Shown: positions 7,882 to 15,876 of the stretch, one piece after another
How the letters are laid out: the number at the start of each line of letters is the position of its first letter
Numbering within the stretch: position 1 is the first letter of the stretch
NCBI RefSeq assembly: GCF_015712165.1
Contig: NZ_JADPZX010000001.1
Coordinates: 5,902,001-5,966,000, forward strand
Length of the DNA: 64,000 nucleotides
Direction of reading: 5' to 3'
DNA from: Streptomyces spinoverrucosus
Lineage (GTDB): Bacteria > Actinomycetota > Actinomycetes > Streptomycetales > Streptomycetaceae
Program-made: the position numbers and the translations under genes
The notes under the pieces: model-generated
What the model was told of the DNA's origin: nothing
The model's input: the letters and a program-made list of their open reading frames with translations, nothing else
Databases searched by the model: none

Positions 7882-8055
7882 CCAGTCCCTGAAACTCCAC
7901 CACGAACAGCAGCAGCGCGAACGTGCGACCGCAGGCAGTACGTGGCAGCACGACGCGCACGTGTTCACCACAGTGCAGGGCAGAGCGATCGACCCGACCA
8001 ATCTCACCCGCACCTTCAACACTCTCCTCCGCAAGGCCGGCCTCCGCCGCATCGG

Positions 8056-8268
8056 GGGTGTCACACGCCGGTTCCTCGCGTACTCCTCTCCGTCCCGCTA
8101 GCCGAACCCGCACCATCTGGCGGTACTGGCACGTCCCGGCGTTGTCAGGGCTGCTCCCACCCTCCCCGGCACCATCCGGCTCAGGCTGCCCTCAGCTCCA
8201 CCGTCCCGCTGCGACGGGAACAGCGGTGAAGGTCTCCCCCCACTCGAAGCACTGCGCCTCACGGCGCA
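8056..8268. other. Unassigned insertion inside integrase copy 2
   Basis: About 210 bp between AGLRRI and HDLRHS codons that should be nearly adjacent (they are in copy 3). No open frame, terminal repeat or target duplication is visible to me. It may be the scar of an older insertion followed by deletion. Confidence 0.4.
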
Positions 8269-8505
8269 CTCACGATCTCCGGCACTCGACAGCGACCCTG
8301 CTCCTGGAACAGGGCGTCGACCTCGTCGTGATCAAGGAGCTGTTGGGCCACGCTCACATCGGTGTCACCGCCGGCGTCTATGCCCACGTGCGACTCCGAC
8401 TCCAACGCCAAGCCATCGACACCCTCGGCAACGCCCTCGGCCCGACCGACGACGACCCTGACGACCCACCCATCGCAGCCGTCGTCCGCTGACGTTGCCG
8501 TCAGC

Positions 8506-9682
8506 GTTGCCGCTGAGATTGAAAGGACGGGGTGACGGCGGGCGTTGGCGGTGCTACATCCTCGTCATGAGGTATGCGGATGGCGGCGGTCTGACCGCTG
8601 TGGGGCGGGCGAAGCGTGAGGCGGTGAGTTTCGAGGCCGCGGAGATGTTCGAGCAGGGGGTGCAGCCGCCGGAGGTGGCGCGCAGGTTACGGGTGTCGCG
8701 GAAGTCGGCGTACGCCTGGCACGCCGTCTGGCGAGACGGCGGCAAGTCGGCCCTGGTGTCCAAGGGGGCCCGGCGGCTTTCCGTGCCGGCTGGACGATGT
8801 CCAGTCCAGGCCGAGCGGTTGCAGGCCGAGCTGGAGGCCGGCCCGGCGGTACACGGCTGGGTCGAGGACCAGCGGTGGACCCTGACGAGGGTCGCGGAGC
8901 TGATCCGCCGGCTGTTCGGCTACCGGTACACCCCGCGTGGGGTGTCGTATCTGCTGCACCGGCTGGGCTGGTCCCCACAAGTCCCCGCGCACCGGGCCGT
9001 CGAACGGGGCGAACAGGCCGTAGGGCTGTGGCGCACGGAGCAGTGGTCACGGGTAAGAGGACGGCCCGGCTCCTGGGTGCGTGGATCGTCTTTGAGGACG
9101 AGGCCGGACAGGACCTGAAACCCGGGAAGGGCCGGACCTGGTCGCGACGCGGGCGGACACCGCTGGTCAGAGTGACGGGCAAGGGCTCCGGCCGGGTTCT
9201 GATGGCCGGGATGATCTGCGTCAGACCGGGCCGCGAGACCAGGCTGATCTACCGGACCCAGACGTAGCGGGGCCGGACCGGCGAGAAGAAGGGTTTCCGG
9301 GCCCGCGAGTTCGCGGACCTGCTGACCTCCGCCCGTCGGCAGCTGGGCGGTGCCCCGCTGATCGTGGTCTGGGACAACGCCGGCACCCACCACGCCAAGG
9401 CCCTGCGGGAGTTCCGCGAACGCGGCAGCGACCTGCTGACCATCGTCAAGCTCCCGCCCTACGCGCCGGACCTCAACCCCGTCGAAGCCGTCTGGGCCCA
9501 CCTGAAGAAGTCCCTGGCCAACCTCGCACCCCACGCGATCGACGACCTCACCCCGCTCGTGAAGAACCGCCTACGCGCCATCCAACGACGCCCCGAAGTT
9601 CTCGACGGCTCCATCGCCGAGACCGGACTCGGGCTGGAGCCTCCATAGCCTGTCACCCCGTCCTTTCAACCTCAGCGGCAAC
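8506..9682 (+). mobile_element. IS630-type insertion sequence (inactive)
   Basis: Inverted repeats of 24 bp with one mismatch lie at 8513-8536 and 9652-9675 (both containing TTGAAAGGACGGGGTGAC on the appropriate strand). The match extends outward seven more bases (GTTGCCG at 8506-8512 and its inverse at 9676-9682), making 31-bp ends. The element sits in the GTTGCCGTCA repeats that follow integrase copy 2: to its right the tail continues GTTGCCGTCAAAAGCC as in copy 1. The TA duplication usual for IS630 is not evident. It contains one broken transposase gene. Confidence 0.8.
8567..9648 (+). pseudogene. IS630-family transposase, frameshifted with a premature stop
   Basis: Begins at ATG 8567 with a helix-turn-helix (VARRLRVSRKSAYAWHAVWRDGG) and a winged-helix region (TLTRVAELIRRLFGYRYTPR). 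Between about 9045 and 9085 the reading moves one frame; the catalytic domain continues with AWIVFEDEAGQ (first Asp/Glu), IVVWDNAGTHH (second Asp) and PPYAPDLNPVEAVWAHLK (final Glu). IS630 elements sometimes use programmed frameshifting, but a TAG at 9265-9267 between RTQT and RGRTGEKKGF additionally truncates it. Presumed dead, though possibly mobilisable in trans. Confidence 0.85.
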
Positions 9683-9735
9683 GTTGCCGTCAAAAGCCTC
9701 AGAGGCCCCGCCAGAAGTCACTCCGGCGGGGCCTC
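9683..9735. terminator. Integrase-tail repeat and hairpin, unit 2
   Basis: After the IS, GTTGCCGTCAAAAGCC (9683-9698) continues the integrase tail. GAGGCCCCGCC (9702-9712) then pairs perfectly with GGCGGGGCCTC (9725-9735) around a 12-nt loop. It lies between the convergent integrase remnant and immunity gene, as in units 1 and 3. Confidence 0.75.
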
Positions 9736-9773
9736 CGCGTATCACTCTGCACTCATTCCGAGAACGGTACGAA

Positions 9774-10238
9774 CTATTCCGGCAACATTTGCCGAATTAC
9801 CGGATTAGTAACCAATCCAGGGATCTCTGAAGTCAGATGTGAATACGCCTCACGGAGAAATCTGGAGAAGGAACTCGCCAGCTCTTCACGCTCGACGCTA
9901 ACCCGCCAGGCACGTTTCGATGAGGTCACGACAATGAGATCTCCGTCGTGCCGCAGATGGATAACCTCTTCGCTCTCAGTGAAGCCGAACGCCGCGTCTT
10001 CTCCTGATGAGATACGCCGTTCCGCGTGAGAGAGCGAAAGGGCCAGATCCACGAGCGTCACAAACCTTCTCTTCGAGATGGCCTCCACGCCACCTACGAT
10101 CATCTCGACATTGACGCCGAAGTACTTGTAGCGAAGGTCGATCTCTGCAAGGCCCGCAGGATCGCCCTGCTTCGCCCCCTCCCAGGTTCTCCGCCAGGGC
10201 GATCCCGGCTCCGGGAGAGAGAAGGAAAGATGAATCAT
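9774..10238 (-). CDS. Putative immunity protein, unit 2
   Basis: 154 residues starting at ATG 10238 with a good AGGAG ribosome site. No signal peptide or membrane segment; beta-rich with segments such as LRYKYFGVNVEMIVGGVEAI, EVIHLRHDGDLIVVTSS and a C-terminal helix (SFSRFLREAYSHL). The family is not recognised. It starts 28 nt after the stop of the adjacent toxin tip on the same strand, and lower local GC matches that tip. It is therefore most likely the cytoplasmic antidote to that tip. It appears intact, unlike its unit-1 counterpart. Confidence 0.65.
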   Translation of the reverse strand: MIHLSFSLPEPGSPWRRTWEGAKQGDPAGLAEIDLRYKYFGVNVEMIVGGVEAISKRRFVTLVDLALSLSHAERRISSGEDAAFGFTESEEVIHLRHDGDLIVVTSSKRAWRVSVEREELASSFSRFLREAYSHLTSEIPGLVTNPVIRQMLPE

Positions 10239-10266
10239 GATTTCTCCTTGTAGGGAGCTCTCTCGC

Positions 10267-10614
10267 CTAGAACGGGAAGGCGGTCACGACTTTTCCGTCA
10301 TTCACGATTACACGGATTCTAGTCAAGTCTCCGCCCCCATTTGCCGGACCAGCCTTGCCGACGACGTTACCTGGACCAAAGTCCCATTCATAGATCTGGC
10401 CAGGTCGCCCTTGAGTGTTCGGCTTTGGCGTCTGACGGACCTTCTTCTCCTTACCAATAAGGATGCCTGCCTCGTCGTCGATCAGCGCACCACCGGGCCG
10501 GTGACGGTCCAGAATATGCTGCCAGTCCCCGTTCTCCAGGGCTGCGGTTCCGCAAATGCCATTCGAATTGTGAACCAGGACCGGCGTGGCCCCAGCCAGC
10601 ACATAGTACGTGTG
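10267..10614 (-). CDS. Orphan polymorphic-toxin C-terminal module, unit 2
   Basis: A toxin tip without its delivery protein. Homology to the full-length Rhs toxin begins exactly at the junction decamer: HTYYVLAGATPVLVHN here versus HTYYVLAGQTPVLVHN there (end of the Hint domain), then diverges completely. The tip (about 95 residues) contains WQHILDRHRPGG, GQIYEWDFGPGN and ends VIVNDGKVVTAFPF. The H-I-L-x-R-H motif and beta-rich end suggest a BECR-fold/EndoU-like RNase, tentatively. A stop lies just upstream of the Hint fragment; expression could start at GTG 10602. It is intact and paired with the immunity gene below it, as in orphan CdiA/Rhs modules. Confidence 0.7.
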   Translation of the reverse strand, partial: HTYYVLAGATPVLVHNSNGICGTAALENGDWQHILDRHRPGGALIDDEAGILIGKEKKVRQTPKPNTQGRPGQIYEWDFGPGNVVGKAGPANGGGDLTRIRVIVNDGKVVTAFPF

Positions 10615-10735
10615 CTACGCGGCACCCCTCTACCTGCTTCTTCGCTGGTCAGCGTGGATTTTGCGTTCCACTGGTGTCCGTGGTTGTGCGGGGAAATCCG
10701 TGGGTGTTGCCGTCGCTACTGCCGTCAACGGCTCG
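10605..10735. repeat. Junction decamer and shared flank, unit 2
   Basis: AGTACGTGTG (10605-10614) followed by a non-coding flank homologous to that of unit 1: ACCCCTCTACCTGC, TTCGCTGGTCAGCG, GTCCGTGGTTGTGCGG and TGTTGCCGTCGCTACTGCCGTCAA. The last block is again the TTGCCGTCA family of repeats found after every integrase copy (compare CAACTACTGCCGTCAAGAG after copy 3). The toxin/immunity module is thus bracketed on both sides by related repeats. Confidence 0.6.
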
Positions 10736-10788
10736 GGGCATGCGATTGCGCTGTCGCTGCCTGGTGTCGGTGCAGCGGGACTTTACTG

Positions 10789-10934
10789 TCACGCGCCAGG
10801 CTCGGCGCGGACGAGAGCGCGGGCGGTCTGCTCGTAGAACTCGTGGCCGCTCTGGGCCAGGGCTTGGTCAAGTTCCGGAGTGGTGCGGGTGCGTCGGGCC
10901 GTGACCGGTTGGGGCGCATAGAACTCGTAACACG
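10789..10934 (-). pseudogene. C-terminal fragment of an unknown small protein
   Basis: An open frame without a start reads YEFYAPQPVTARRTRTTPEL then DQALAQSGHEFYEQTARALV and stops at 10789-10791. It is in good codon usage, so it is probably the tail of a former gene cut by the event that produced the shared flank. The protein family is not recognised. Confidence 0.35.
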
Positions 10935-10965
10935 ATCATGGCGAGACAGCGTCTAGCCTTGCCGG

Positions 10966-11412
10966 GTGTCGTCCCTCCCTGTTACTGCCACCTCGTACTC
11001 ATCGGCGCCTTCCGCTCTCGTCTACGCAGCACTCCTGGATGCAGAATCCTGGCCGTCGTGGACCTCCTACTACGAGGTCCAGTGGGAGTTGCCCGCGGGG
11101 GTCGAGCGACCGGCACGTGTAGATGACCTCCGCACCATCCGTTCCCGCCTTGGACGTGTGTGCTGCCGCGAGCGCATTGTCGAGTTGGTTCCCGACCAGC
11201 GGTTCAGCTACGAACAGGCCGCCGGGCTGTTCGCGTCTCATCGGGGGTCTGTGGACCTGGCTCGAGCACCCCACGGCGGCACCAATATCACCTGGTCGGC
11301 AACCTACCGGCACGCCCTCCCGCTTCTGGGCACGCTCAGAAGACGGCGCCTGCAGGTTTTGGTCCACGATCTCGCGTCATACGCCAACTCAATCGTGAGC
11401 CGAAACTCCTAG
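10966..11412 (+). CDS. SRPBCC-superfamily (polyketide cyclase/dehydrase-like) protein
   Basis: 148 residues with a START/SRPBCC signature: an N-terminal strand (SLPVTATSYSSAPSALVYAALLDAESWPSWTS), the helix-grip WPSW motif, and a C-terminal helix (LLGTLRRRRLQVLVHDLASYANS). Members bind hydrophobic ligands in a deep pocket; the ligand is unknown. Translation starts at GTG 10966. It lies alone between an IS fragment and the unit-2 flank and has no obvious partner, so it may be cargo or a surviving chromosomal gene. Confidence 0.75.
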   Translation: MSSLPVTATSYSSAPSALVYAALLDAESWPSWTSYYEVQWELPAGVERPARVDDLRTIRSRLGRVCCRERIVELVPDQRFSYEQAAGLFASHRGSVDLARAPHGGTNITWSATYRHALPLLGTLRRRRLQVLVHDLASYANSIVSRNS

Positions 11413-11427
11413 AAGCCTGTGCGAGGT

Positions 11428-11670
11428 TCATGATCCGGTCTTCTTGAGCCGCCGCCAGCGGATCAGGCTACTGGCCAACGAGAGGAAGGTGTCGTGGAGT
11501 TCGAGGCGTCGTTCCCAGCGGGTGGCAAGGCGTTTGAACTGATGGAACAGGGCGAAGGACTGCTCGACGACGTAGCGGAGCTTGCCCAGGCCCTTGATGT
11601 CCGGGGCACCCTTGCGGGAGATGACGGGCAGGATCCGGCGGCGGCGCCGTTCCCGGCGCACGGCCTTCAA
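11428..11670 (-). pseudogene. IS5-family transposase C-terminal fragment
   Basis: The last ~80 residues of an IS5-type DDE transposase: LGKLRYVVEQSFALFHQFKR, then ATRWERRLELHDTFLSLASS, LIRWRRLKK. The conserved Y-V-V-E-x-x-F catalytic-Glu region is present; the rest of the catalytic domain is absent. Sequences at the two sides (11414-11432 and 11672-11690) show weak inverted similarity, so this may be an internally deleted element that kept both ends. Confidence 0.8.
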
Positions 11671-11708
11671 GGCACCTCTGCAAGATCCTGTTACGAGCTC
11701 ATAGCAGA

Positions 11709-11776
11709 GCAGGCACGGGCTTCGTGATCATTGGGGTGTCGAAGCTCAACGATCATGAGGTGGCCCGTGCCTGCCG
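11709..11776 (+). promoter_or_regulatory. Stem-loop spanning the ISAs1 transposase start
   Basis: GCAGGCACGGGC (from 11709) is the exact inverse of GCCCGTGCCTGC (to 11776). The ATG at 11755 and the alternative GTG at 11767 lie in the loop or right arm, so transcripts entering from outside would hide the start. This is a known way for IS elements to prevent activation by read-through; here it is inferred. Confidence 0.5.
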
Positions 11777-12981
11777 CTGTATCCTCCCCTTTCCCCGCGG
11801 TGCTGGTGAAGCTGGGGCCGCTGGACGGCGGCCGGGTTGCCGACCTGCGCCCCTACCTGGACCTGGTGCCCGACCCGCGTGCGCGGCGGGGCCGTTGGTA
11901 CCCGCTGACCGCCATCCTCCTCATATGTGCCTGTGCGGCCGTTTCGGGAGCGAGGAGCGTCGACGAACTCGCCGAGTGGGCGGAGCGGGCCTCGGACGCC
12001 CTGCTGGCGGCCGTCGGCGTGCGCCGTCATCCGCTCCAGTGGCGCCGGACTCCCTCACGGACCACGATCGGGCGTGTCCTCCAGGCTATCGACGGTGACG
12101 CCTTGGACCGGGCGGTCGGCGCCTACCTCACCGGCCGGCACGACGCCGCCGGGGCCGGGTCCGGACCGCGTCGCGTGATCGCCGTCGACGGCAAGGCGCT
12201 GAAGGGATCGGCCCACCTGACCGCCACCCGCCGGCATCTGCTCTCCGCGGTCACCCACCACCGGGCCGTGACCCTCGCCCAGGCGGAGGTGGGAGCGAAG
12301 ACGAACGAGACCACGCACTTCCGGCCCCTGCTCGAGCCGCTGGACCTTCAGGGAGCTCTTGTCACCTTTGACGCGCTGCACTCGGTCCAGGCGAACGTCA
12401 CCTGGCTGGTCGAGACCAAGAACGCCCACTACATCGCGGTGATCAAAGCCAACCAGCCGACCGCACACCGCCAGCTCGCGGCCCTGCCCTGGCGGGACAT
12501 CCCGGTCCAGCACACCACGACCTCCACCGGACACGGCCGCCGCGAGTCCCGCTCCGTCAAGACCTGCGGCATCGCGGACGAACTCGGCGGGATCGCCTTC
12601 CCTCACGCCCGTCTGGCCGTCCGCGTCCACCGCCCCCGCAGGCAGACCGGCCGACGCGAAACCCGCGAGACGGTCTACGCCGTCACCAGCCTCGACGCCC
12701 ACCAGGCCGGCCCCGCCGAGCTCGCCGCCGCGATCCGCGGCCACTGGACCGTGGAAGCCCTGCACCACGTGAGAGACGTGACCTTCGCCGAGGACGCCTC
12801 CACCGTCCACACCGGCACCGCACCCCGGGCCATGGCCACCCTCCGCAACCTTGCCATCGGCCTGCTCAGAACCCTGGGAGCCGACAACATCGCCAAGACC
12901 ACCCGCGCAATCCGCGACCAACCCGAACGAGCACTTCCACTCCTGGGCATCACCAACAACCCGGGAATCGAGGGAACTTGA
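11755..12981 (+). CDS. ISAs1-family transposase
   Basis: About 408 residues and apparently intact. The N-terminal DDE_Tnp_1-associated domain ([25 protein letters not shown]) is followed by the catalytic core with [11 protein letters not shown] (first Asp), [11 protein letters not shown] (second Asp), [11 protein letters not shown], and [20 protein letters not shown] with the terminal Glu in the usual W-x-x-E position. ATG 11755 gives [12 protein letters not shown] 11767 is a possible internal alternative. This is the only transposase in the window without a visible inactivating change. Confidence 0.9.
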   Translation: MRWPVPAAVSSPFPAVLVKLGPLDGGRVADLRPYLDLVPDPRARRGRWYPLTAILLICACAAVSGARSVDELAEWAERASDALLAAVGVRRHPLQWRRTPSRTTIGRVLQAIDGDALDRAVGAYLTGRHDAAGAGSGPRRVIAVDGKALKGSAHLTATRRHLLSAVTHHRAVTLAQAEVGAKTNETTHFRPLLEPLDLQGALVTFDALHSVQANVTWLVETKNAHYIAVIKANQPTAHRQLAALPWRDIPVQHTTTSTGHGRRESRSVKTCGIADELGGIAFPHARLAVRVHRPRRQTGRRETRETVYAVTSLDAHQAGPAELAAAIRGHWTVEALHHVRDVTFAEDASTVHTGTAPRAMATLRNLAIGLLRTLGADNIAKTTRAIRDQPERALPLLGITNNPGIEGT

Positions 12982-12997
12982 TCAAGCCTTGGCTCTG

Positions 12998-13213
12998 GGC
13001 GCAGTGTCCGGCGATCCAACGGGTCAGTTCGTCCGGGGTGTGCAGTGTGCCTGAGGTGGCGCCGCAGTTGCGCTCTTCGCCTGTGACGCAGACCGCCTCG
13101 AACGCTGGCAGGGCCATGGAGTCGGTGACGGTGGTCTCGTGGTACTCGCGGAAGCGGTAGCGCCCCCGAGAGGCGTTGCATGCTGGTGCGCCGGCGTTCG
13201 GGGAGTCAGGCAT
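12998..13213 (-). pseudogene. Small conserved actinobacterial protein truncated by ISAs1
   Basis: Starts at ATG 13213. It reads ACNASRGRYRFREYHETTVT, VCVTGEERNCGATSG and LHTPDELTRWIAGHCA, then runs into the insertion sequence (SQGLIKF). I recall similar ~90-residue Streptomyces proteins (DUF7848-like) that continue for 20-25 residues past the HCA motif. The pairs of Cys and His (CVTG, CGA, HCA) suggest a small zinc-binding fold. Its start overlaps the end of the upstream hypothetical gene by 8 bp, so they formed an operon. Confidence 0.65.
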
Positions 13214-13574
13214 CTTCGGTCGCTGCTTCCTGATCCGGGATGCGCTGTCCGCGTGATTCCGCGACCCTGAGCGTGTCCGCCAGGGCTTCTGTCAACCGGC
13301 AGGCCAGCCAGCGGTATTCGGTCGCCGACAGGGTTTTCGCGCCGGGTGCCGTGGCGTCGCGGGCGTACTCCAACAGTTCCTGGCCCATGCTGAGCTGTAC
13401 CGTCTCGATGCTGTCGGTGAGGGTGGAGAGGTAGCCCCGGCCGTCGCTGCTCAGGTAGCAGGGTTTCCCCTCCGGGCTGGTCCACGGCAGTAAGCGGGGA
13501 CCTCCCCTGCCCGACGGGGCGTCGTACAGCTCTCTGCGACGTATGCGGTCGGCATCGCTCCTGGGCTGGCTCAC
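13206..13574 (-). CDS. Hypothetical protein of the XRE-regulator cluster
   Basis: 122 residues from GTG 13574 (VSQPRSDADRIRRRELYD); the open frame extends further upstream but lacks coding character there. It has a central LLPWTSPEGKPCYLSSDGRG stretch and a helical C-terminal half (TEYRWLACRLTEALADTLRV). No recognised domain or membrane segment. It overlaps the next small gene and lies downstream of the XRE regulator on the same strand. The set resembles the small accessory genes often found beside XRE/TPR regulators in Streptomyces, with unknown role. Confidence 0.6.
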   Translation of the reverse strand: MSQPRSDADRIRRRELYDAPSGRGGPRLLPWTSPEGKPCYLSSDGRGYLSTLTDSIETVQLSMGQELLEYARDATAPGAKTLSATEYRWLACRLTEALADTLRVAESRGQRIPDQEAATEDA

Positions 13575-13701
13575 TGAGCACCCCCGGCCTAGGTCACTGA
13601 CGTTGGACGCACTGACCGTAAGCGCTGACTGATCGTCACCCCAGGTGGGAGTCATGGCAGTTCGCCACTCTAGGTTCACGAACTGCCACGCTGCGTGGCA
13701 G

Positions 13702-14948
13702 CTACCCGACAACGCCCAAGTAGTCGGCCATTTCGCGCATCTCCGTCGTGAGGGTGCGCTTGCGCTTGTGCAGGATCTCCTGCATGGTCTCGGCGGCCCC
13801 GTTCTGGTGCCGCAGCCACTGCGGGGCGGCTTCCTTGGCGCGGGTCAACTCGTCCATGGCGGCGGACAAGTCGCCGGTTCGGGTGTGGGCGCGCGCCACG
13901 TCGAGGGTGAAGCGGTTCCCGTCGTTGGTGCTGGGCCTGCCCAAGCGCTTCCATGCCTTGGGCGACAACTCCTCCTGCTCGCCTGCCTTGCGCACCACCG
14001 CGCGGGCGTCCCGACGACCATGTCGTCTTCGAGTGCCTTGACCGCGACGGTGACGGGCCCGAAGACGGACCAGTGCCGGGAGACGTTGCGATGCGCCGTA
14101 CCGACCGCGGTTGCCGCGACCCGGGCGGCTTGACGGTACTCCTTCGCCTCGTCGGGACGGTTGTTCCTCGCGGCTGCGGCGGCGGCCTCCATCGCCAGGC
14201 CGCCCCACACCGCGTAGTGGTCCGGCTCGGCCCCGGTGATCTTCGGCTCCACCGCGTCCATGCTCTGGGCGGCGACCTGTTCCGCCTCGTCCAACCGGCC
14301 CTGGCGCACCAGCAGCCAGCACATGCAGCCGACGCCCGAGCCCGCCGCAAGCATGTCTCCGGCCTGACGGGCGTCCATGATGGCGCCACGTACAGCGGCG
14401 TACGCGATGTCGTACTGCCGGACCTGGGTGAGGTAGGTGCCGGCCAGACGCAGCGCCTCAGCGCGGGCCAGCAGGGCCTGTCGGTGCTCGTCTCCGCTGT
14501 CGTAGTAGGCGACGGCCTGTGCGGCATCACGCAGCAGGCCCGGCAGTTGAGCCGCGACGCTCTTGTAGCTGTCGGAGAAGTACAACACCCGTGCGTCTTG
14601 CAGCATCCGCTGGAAGGTGCGCAGGTTCGGTTCCTCGGCCACGGCTTCGGCGTCCTGGTCCACGAGCCCGACGGCTGGGGTGAGGGCGGCGCGGAGCTGG
14701 ATCAGGTTGACCCGGTTCGGCTCCTCGGCCTGCCCGACGGGCTCCGGTGCATCCGAGGCCATCAACGCGGCCGTGGTCACCCCCAGCGCTCGGGCAAGCG
14801 TGTGTAGGGTCTCCATGCGGATGGTGCCGCCCTGCTCGGCCTTGCGCACGGTGCCCGGCGATACGCCTGCGGCGTGGGCGAGTTCCTCCTGGCTCATCCC
14901 CGCGCGACGCCGGTACTTGCGGACGTTGTCAGCCAGCTCCGTAGTCAT
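13702..14948 (-). pseudogene. XRE-family regulator with TPR-like domain, one-base frameshift
   Basis: ATG 14948 has GGAGG ten bases upstream. Residues 1-65 form a Cro/C1 helix-turn-helix (NVRKYRRRAGMSQEELAHAA then GVSPGTVRKAE); the remainder is an all-helical TPR-like domain of about 340 residues. At 14010-14012 a run of three C (G on the coding strand) appears to be one base short. Before it the frame reads VKALEDDMVVG; in the next frame the expected continuation DARAVVRKAGEQEELSP runs to the stop at 13702 (REMADYLGVVG). Apart from this indel the gene looks healthy, so a sequencing error in a homopolymer is possible. Confidence 0.75.
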
Positions 14949-15385
14949 CAACTCACCACCTCCCACTCCACGGTACGCCCGGCCGGCACATCAACCGGGG
15001 GCGATCCGGCAGACACCCGCCCACAAAGGTGCCCCACCACGCGGCGGGCCGGGCTCCGGCAGGACCGGGGCCTGAGCGGGAGGGGTCCCTCGTCGGTCGG
15101 GCAGCTTCGCCGGCCCCCGGGGGTTCCTGGTACGCCTCCGGTGACCGGGCGACGAGGGACGTCACCCGCGACCCGCGACCACTCACCACGACGAAGCCGC
15201 ACCCGCACTCGGCCCCACTGCCCCTCGGAGGGAGGGCCGGGGTCTGGGGCAGAGCCCCAGGGTGGTTCGCTGTACGGCTGTTGCGCGCCCGGACCGGCGG
15301 GGCCGACGGCAAGCGGGGCGGAGACAGGAGCGCGCGGCGGCCCCCGCAGGGCCGGAGCGCGCGCGGCCCTCGACAGCGGGCCGCC
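14949..15385. other. Intergenic region between XRE regulator and integrase copy 3
   Basis: No convincing gene. It should contain the promoter of the XRE regulator (leftward). At 15235-15265 there is a short palindromic word (CTGGGGCAGAGCCCCAG), of a kind that recurs between Streptomyces genes. Open frames crossing the region have poor codon usage and run into the integrase piece by chance. Confidence 0.5.
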
Positions 15386-15798
15386 TTGAACAGCACCGCG
15401 ACCGACAATTCCAGGAACGTGAGGCGGCGGGGGCGGGCTGGGAGGACAGCGGCTACGTCTTCACTCGCCCCGACGGCGCCCCGATCGAGGGGTCCACTCT
15501 CACCCGGCACTTCAACACCCTGCTCCGCCAGGCCAGACTCCGCCGCATCCGGTTCCACGACCTCCGCCACTCGGCGGCCACCCTCCTACTGGAGCAAGAA
15601 GTGGAACTCATCGTGATCAAGGAGCTGTTGGGGCACGCCCACATCGGCGTCACCGCCACCGTCTACGCCCACGTCCGGCTCCGACTCCAACGCGACGCCA
15701 TCGACCTCCTCGGCCACGCCCTCCGCAACCCCGCCGAGATCACCGGCAAGCCCGACGACGGCGACGAACCACCGCTCTGGGCGGCTCCCGTCCGCTGA
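15386..15798 (+). pseudogene. Tyrosine recombinase remnant, copy 3
   Basis: The longest uninterrupted piece of the repeated integrase: QEREAAGAGWEDSGYVFTRP, LTRHFNTLLRQARLRRIRFH, then DLRHSAATLLLEQ, LGHAHIGVTATVYAHV, ending AAPVR. It keeps the catalytic Arg, His and Tyr but lacks the N-terminal SAM-like core-binding domain and any start codon with a ribosome site near 15386. It is more diverged from copies 1 and 2 than they are from each other, particularly after the Tyr box. It ends 80 bp from the immunity gene of the live toxin. Confidence 0.85.
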
Positions 15799-15871
15799 CG
15801 TTGCCGTCAACTACTGCCGTCAAGAGCCCCAGAGGCCCTGCCGGATTGAGCATTCCCGGCGGGGCCTCTGG
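15796..15871. terminator. Repeat cluster and hairpin, unit 3
   Basis: The integrase stop is followed by CGTTGCCGTCAACTACTGCCGTCAAGAG, split here as GTTGCCGTCA and CTGCCGTCAA words. Then CCAGAGGCCCTGCCGG (15829-15844) pairs with 15856-15871 with a single G-U position. It terminates the convergent integrase remnant and immunity gene, as in units 1 and 2. Confidence 0.75.
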
Positions 15872-15876
15872 TTCGG

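Larger units (their letters stand above)
7403..8492 (+). pseudogene. Tyrosine recombinase remnant, copy 2 (interrupted)
   Basis: Three collinear pieces of the same integrase as copies 1 and 3: 7403-7570 (LPTKTRASERRIALPTLC), 7882-8055 (HVFTTVQGRAIDPTNLTRTF then LLRKAGLRRI) and 8269-8492 (HDLRHSTATLLLEQ, LGHAHIGVTAGVYAHV, ending VVR). The first gap is a 311-bp palindromic element with a 10-bp target duplication. The second gap (about 8056-8268) holds unrelated sequence with no recognisable genes. Catalytic Arg, His and Tyr codons survive but the gene is broken at least twice. Confidence 0.85.
11705..12997 (+). mobile_element. ISAs1-family insertion sequence
   Basis: Limits are approximate. 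CAGAGC at 11705-11710 is mirrored by GCTCTG at 12992-12997, with partial further similarity inward (GCTT and GATCA words). The right end cuts the C-terminus of the small gene at 12998-13213, and the left end abuts the IS5 fragment. One full-length transposase gene is enclosed. I could not identify a target duplication. Confidence 0.6.
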
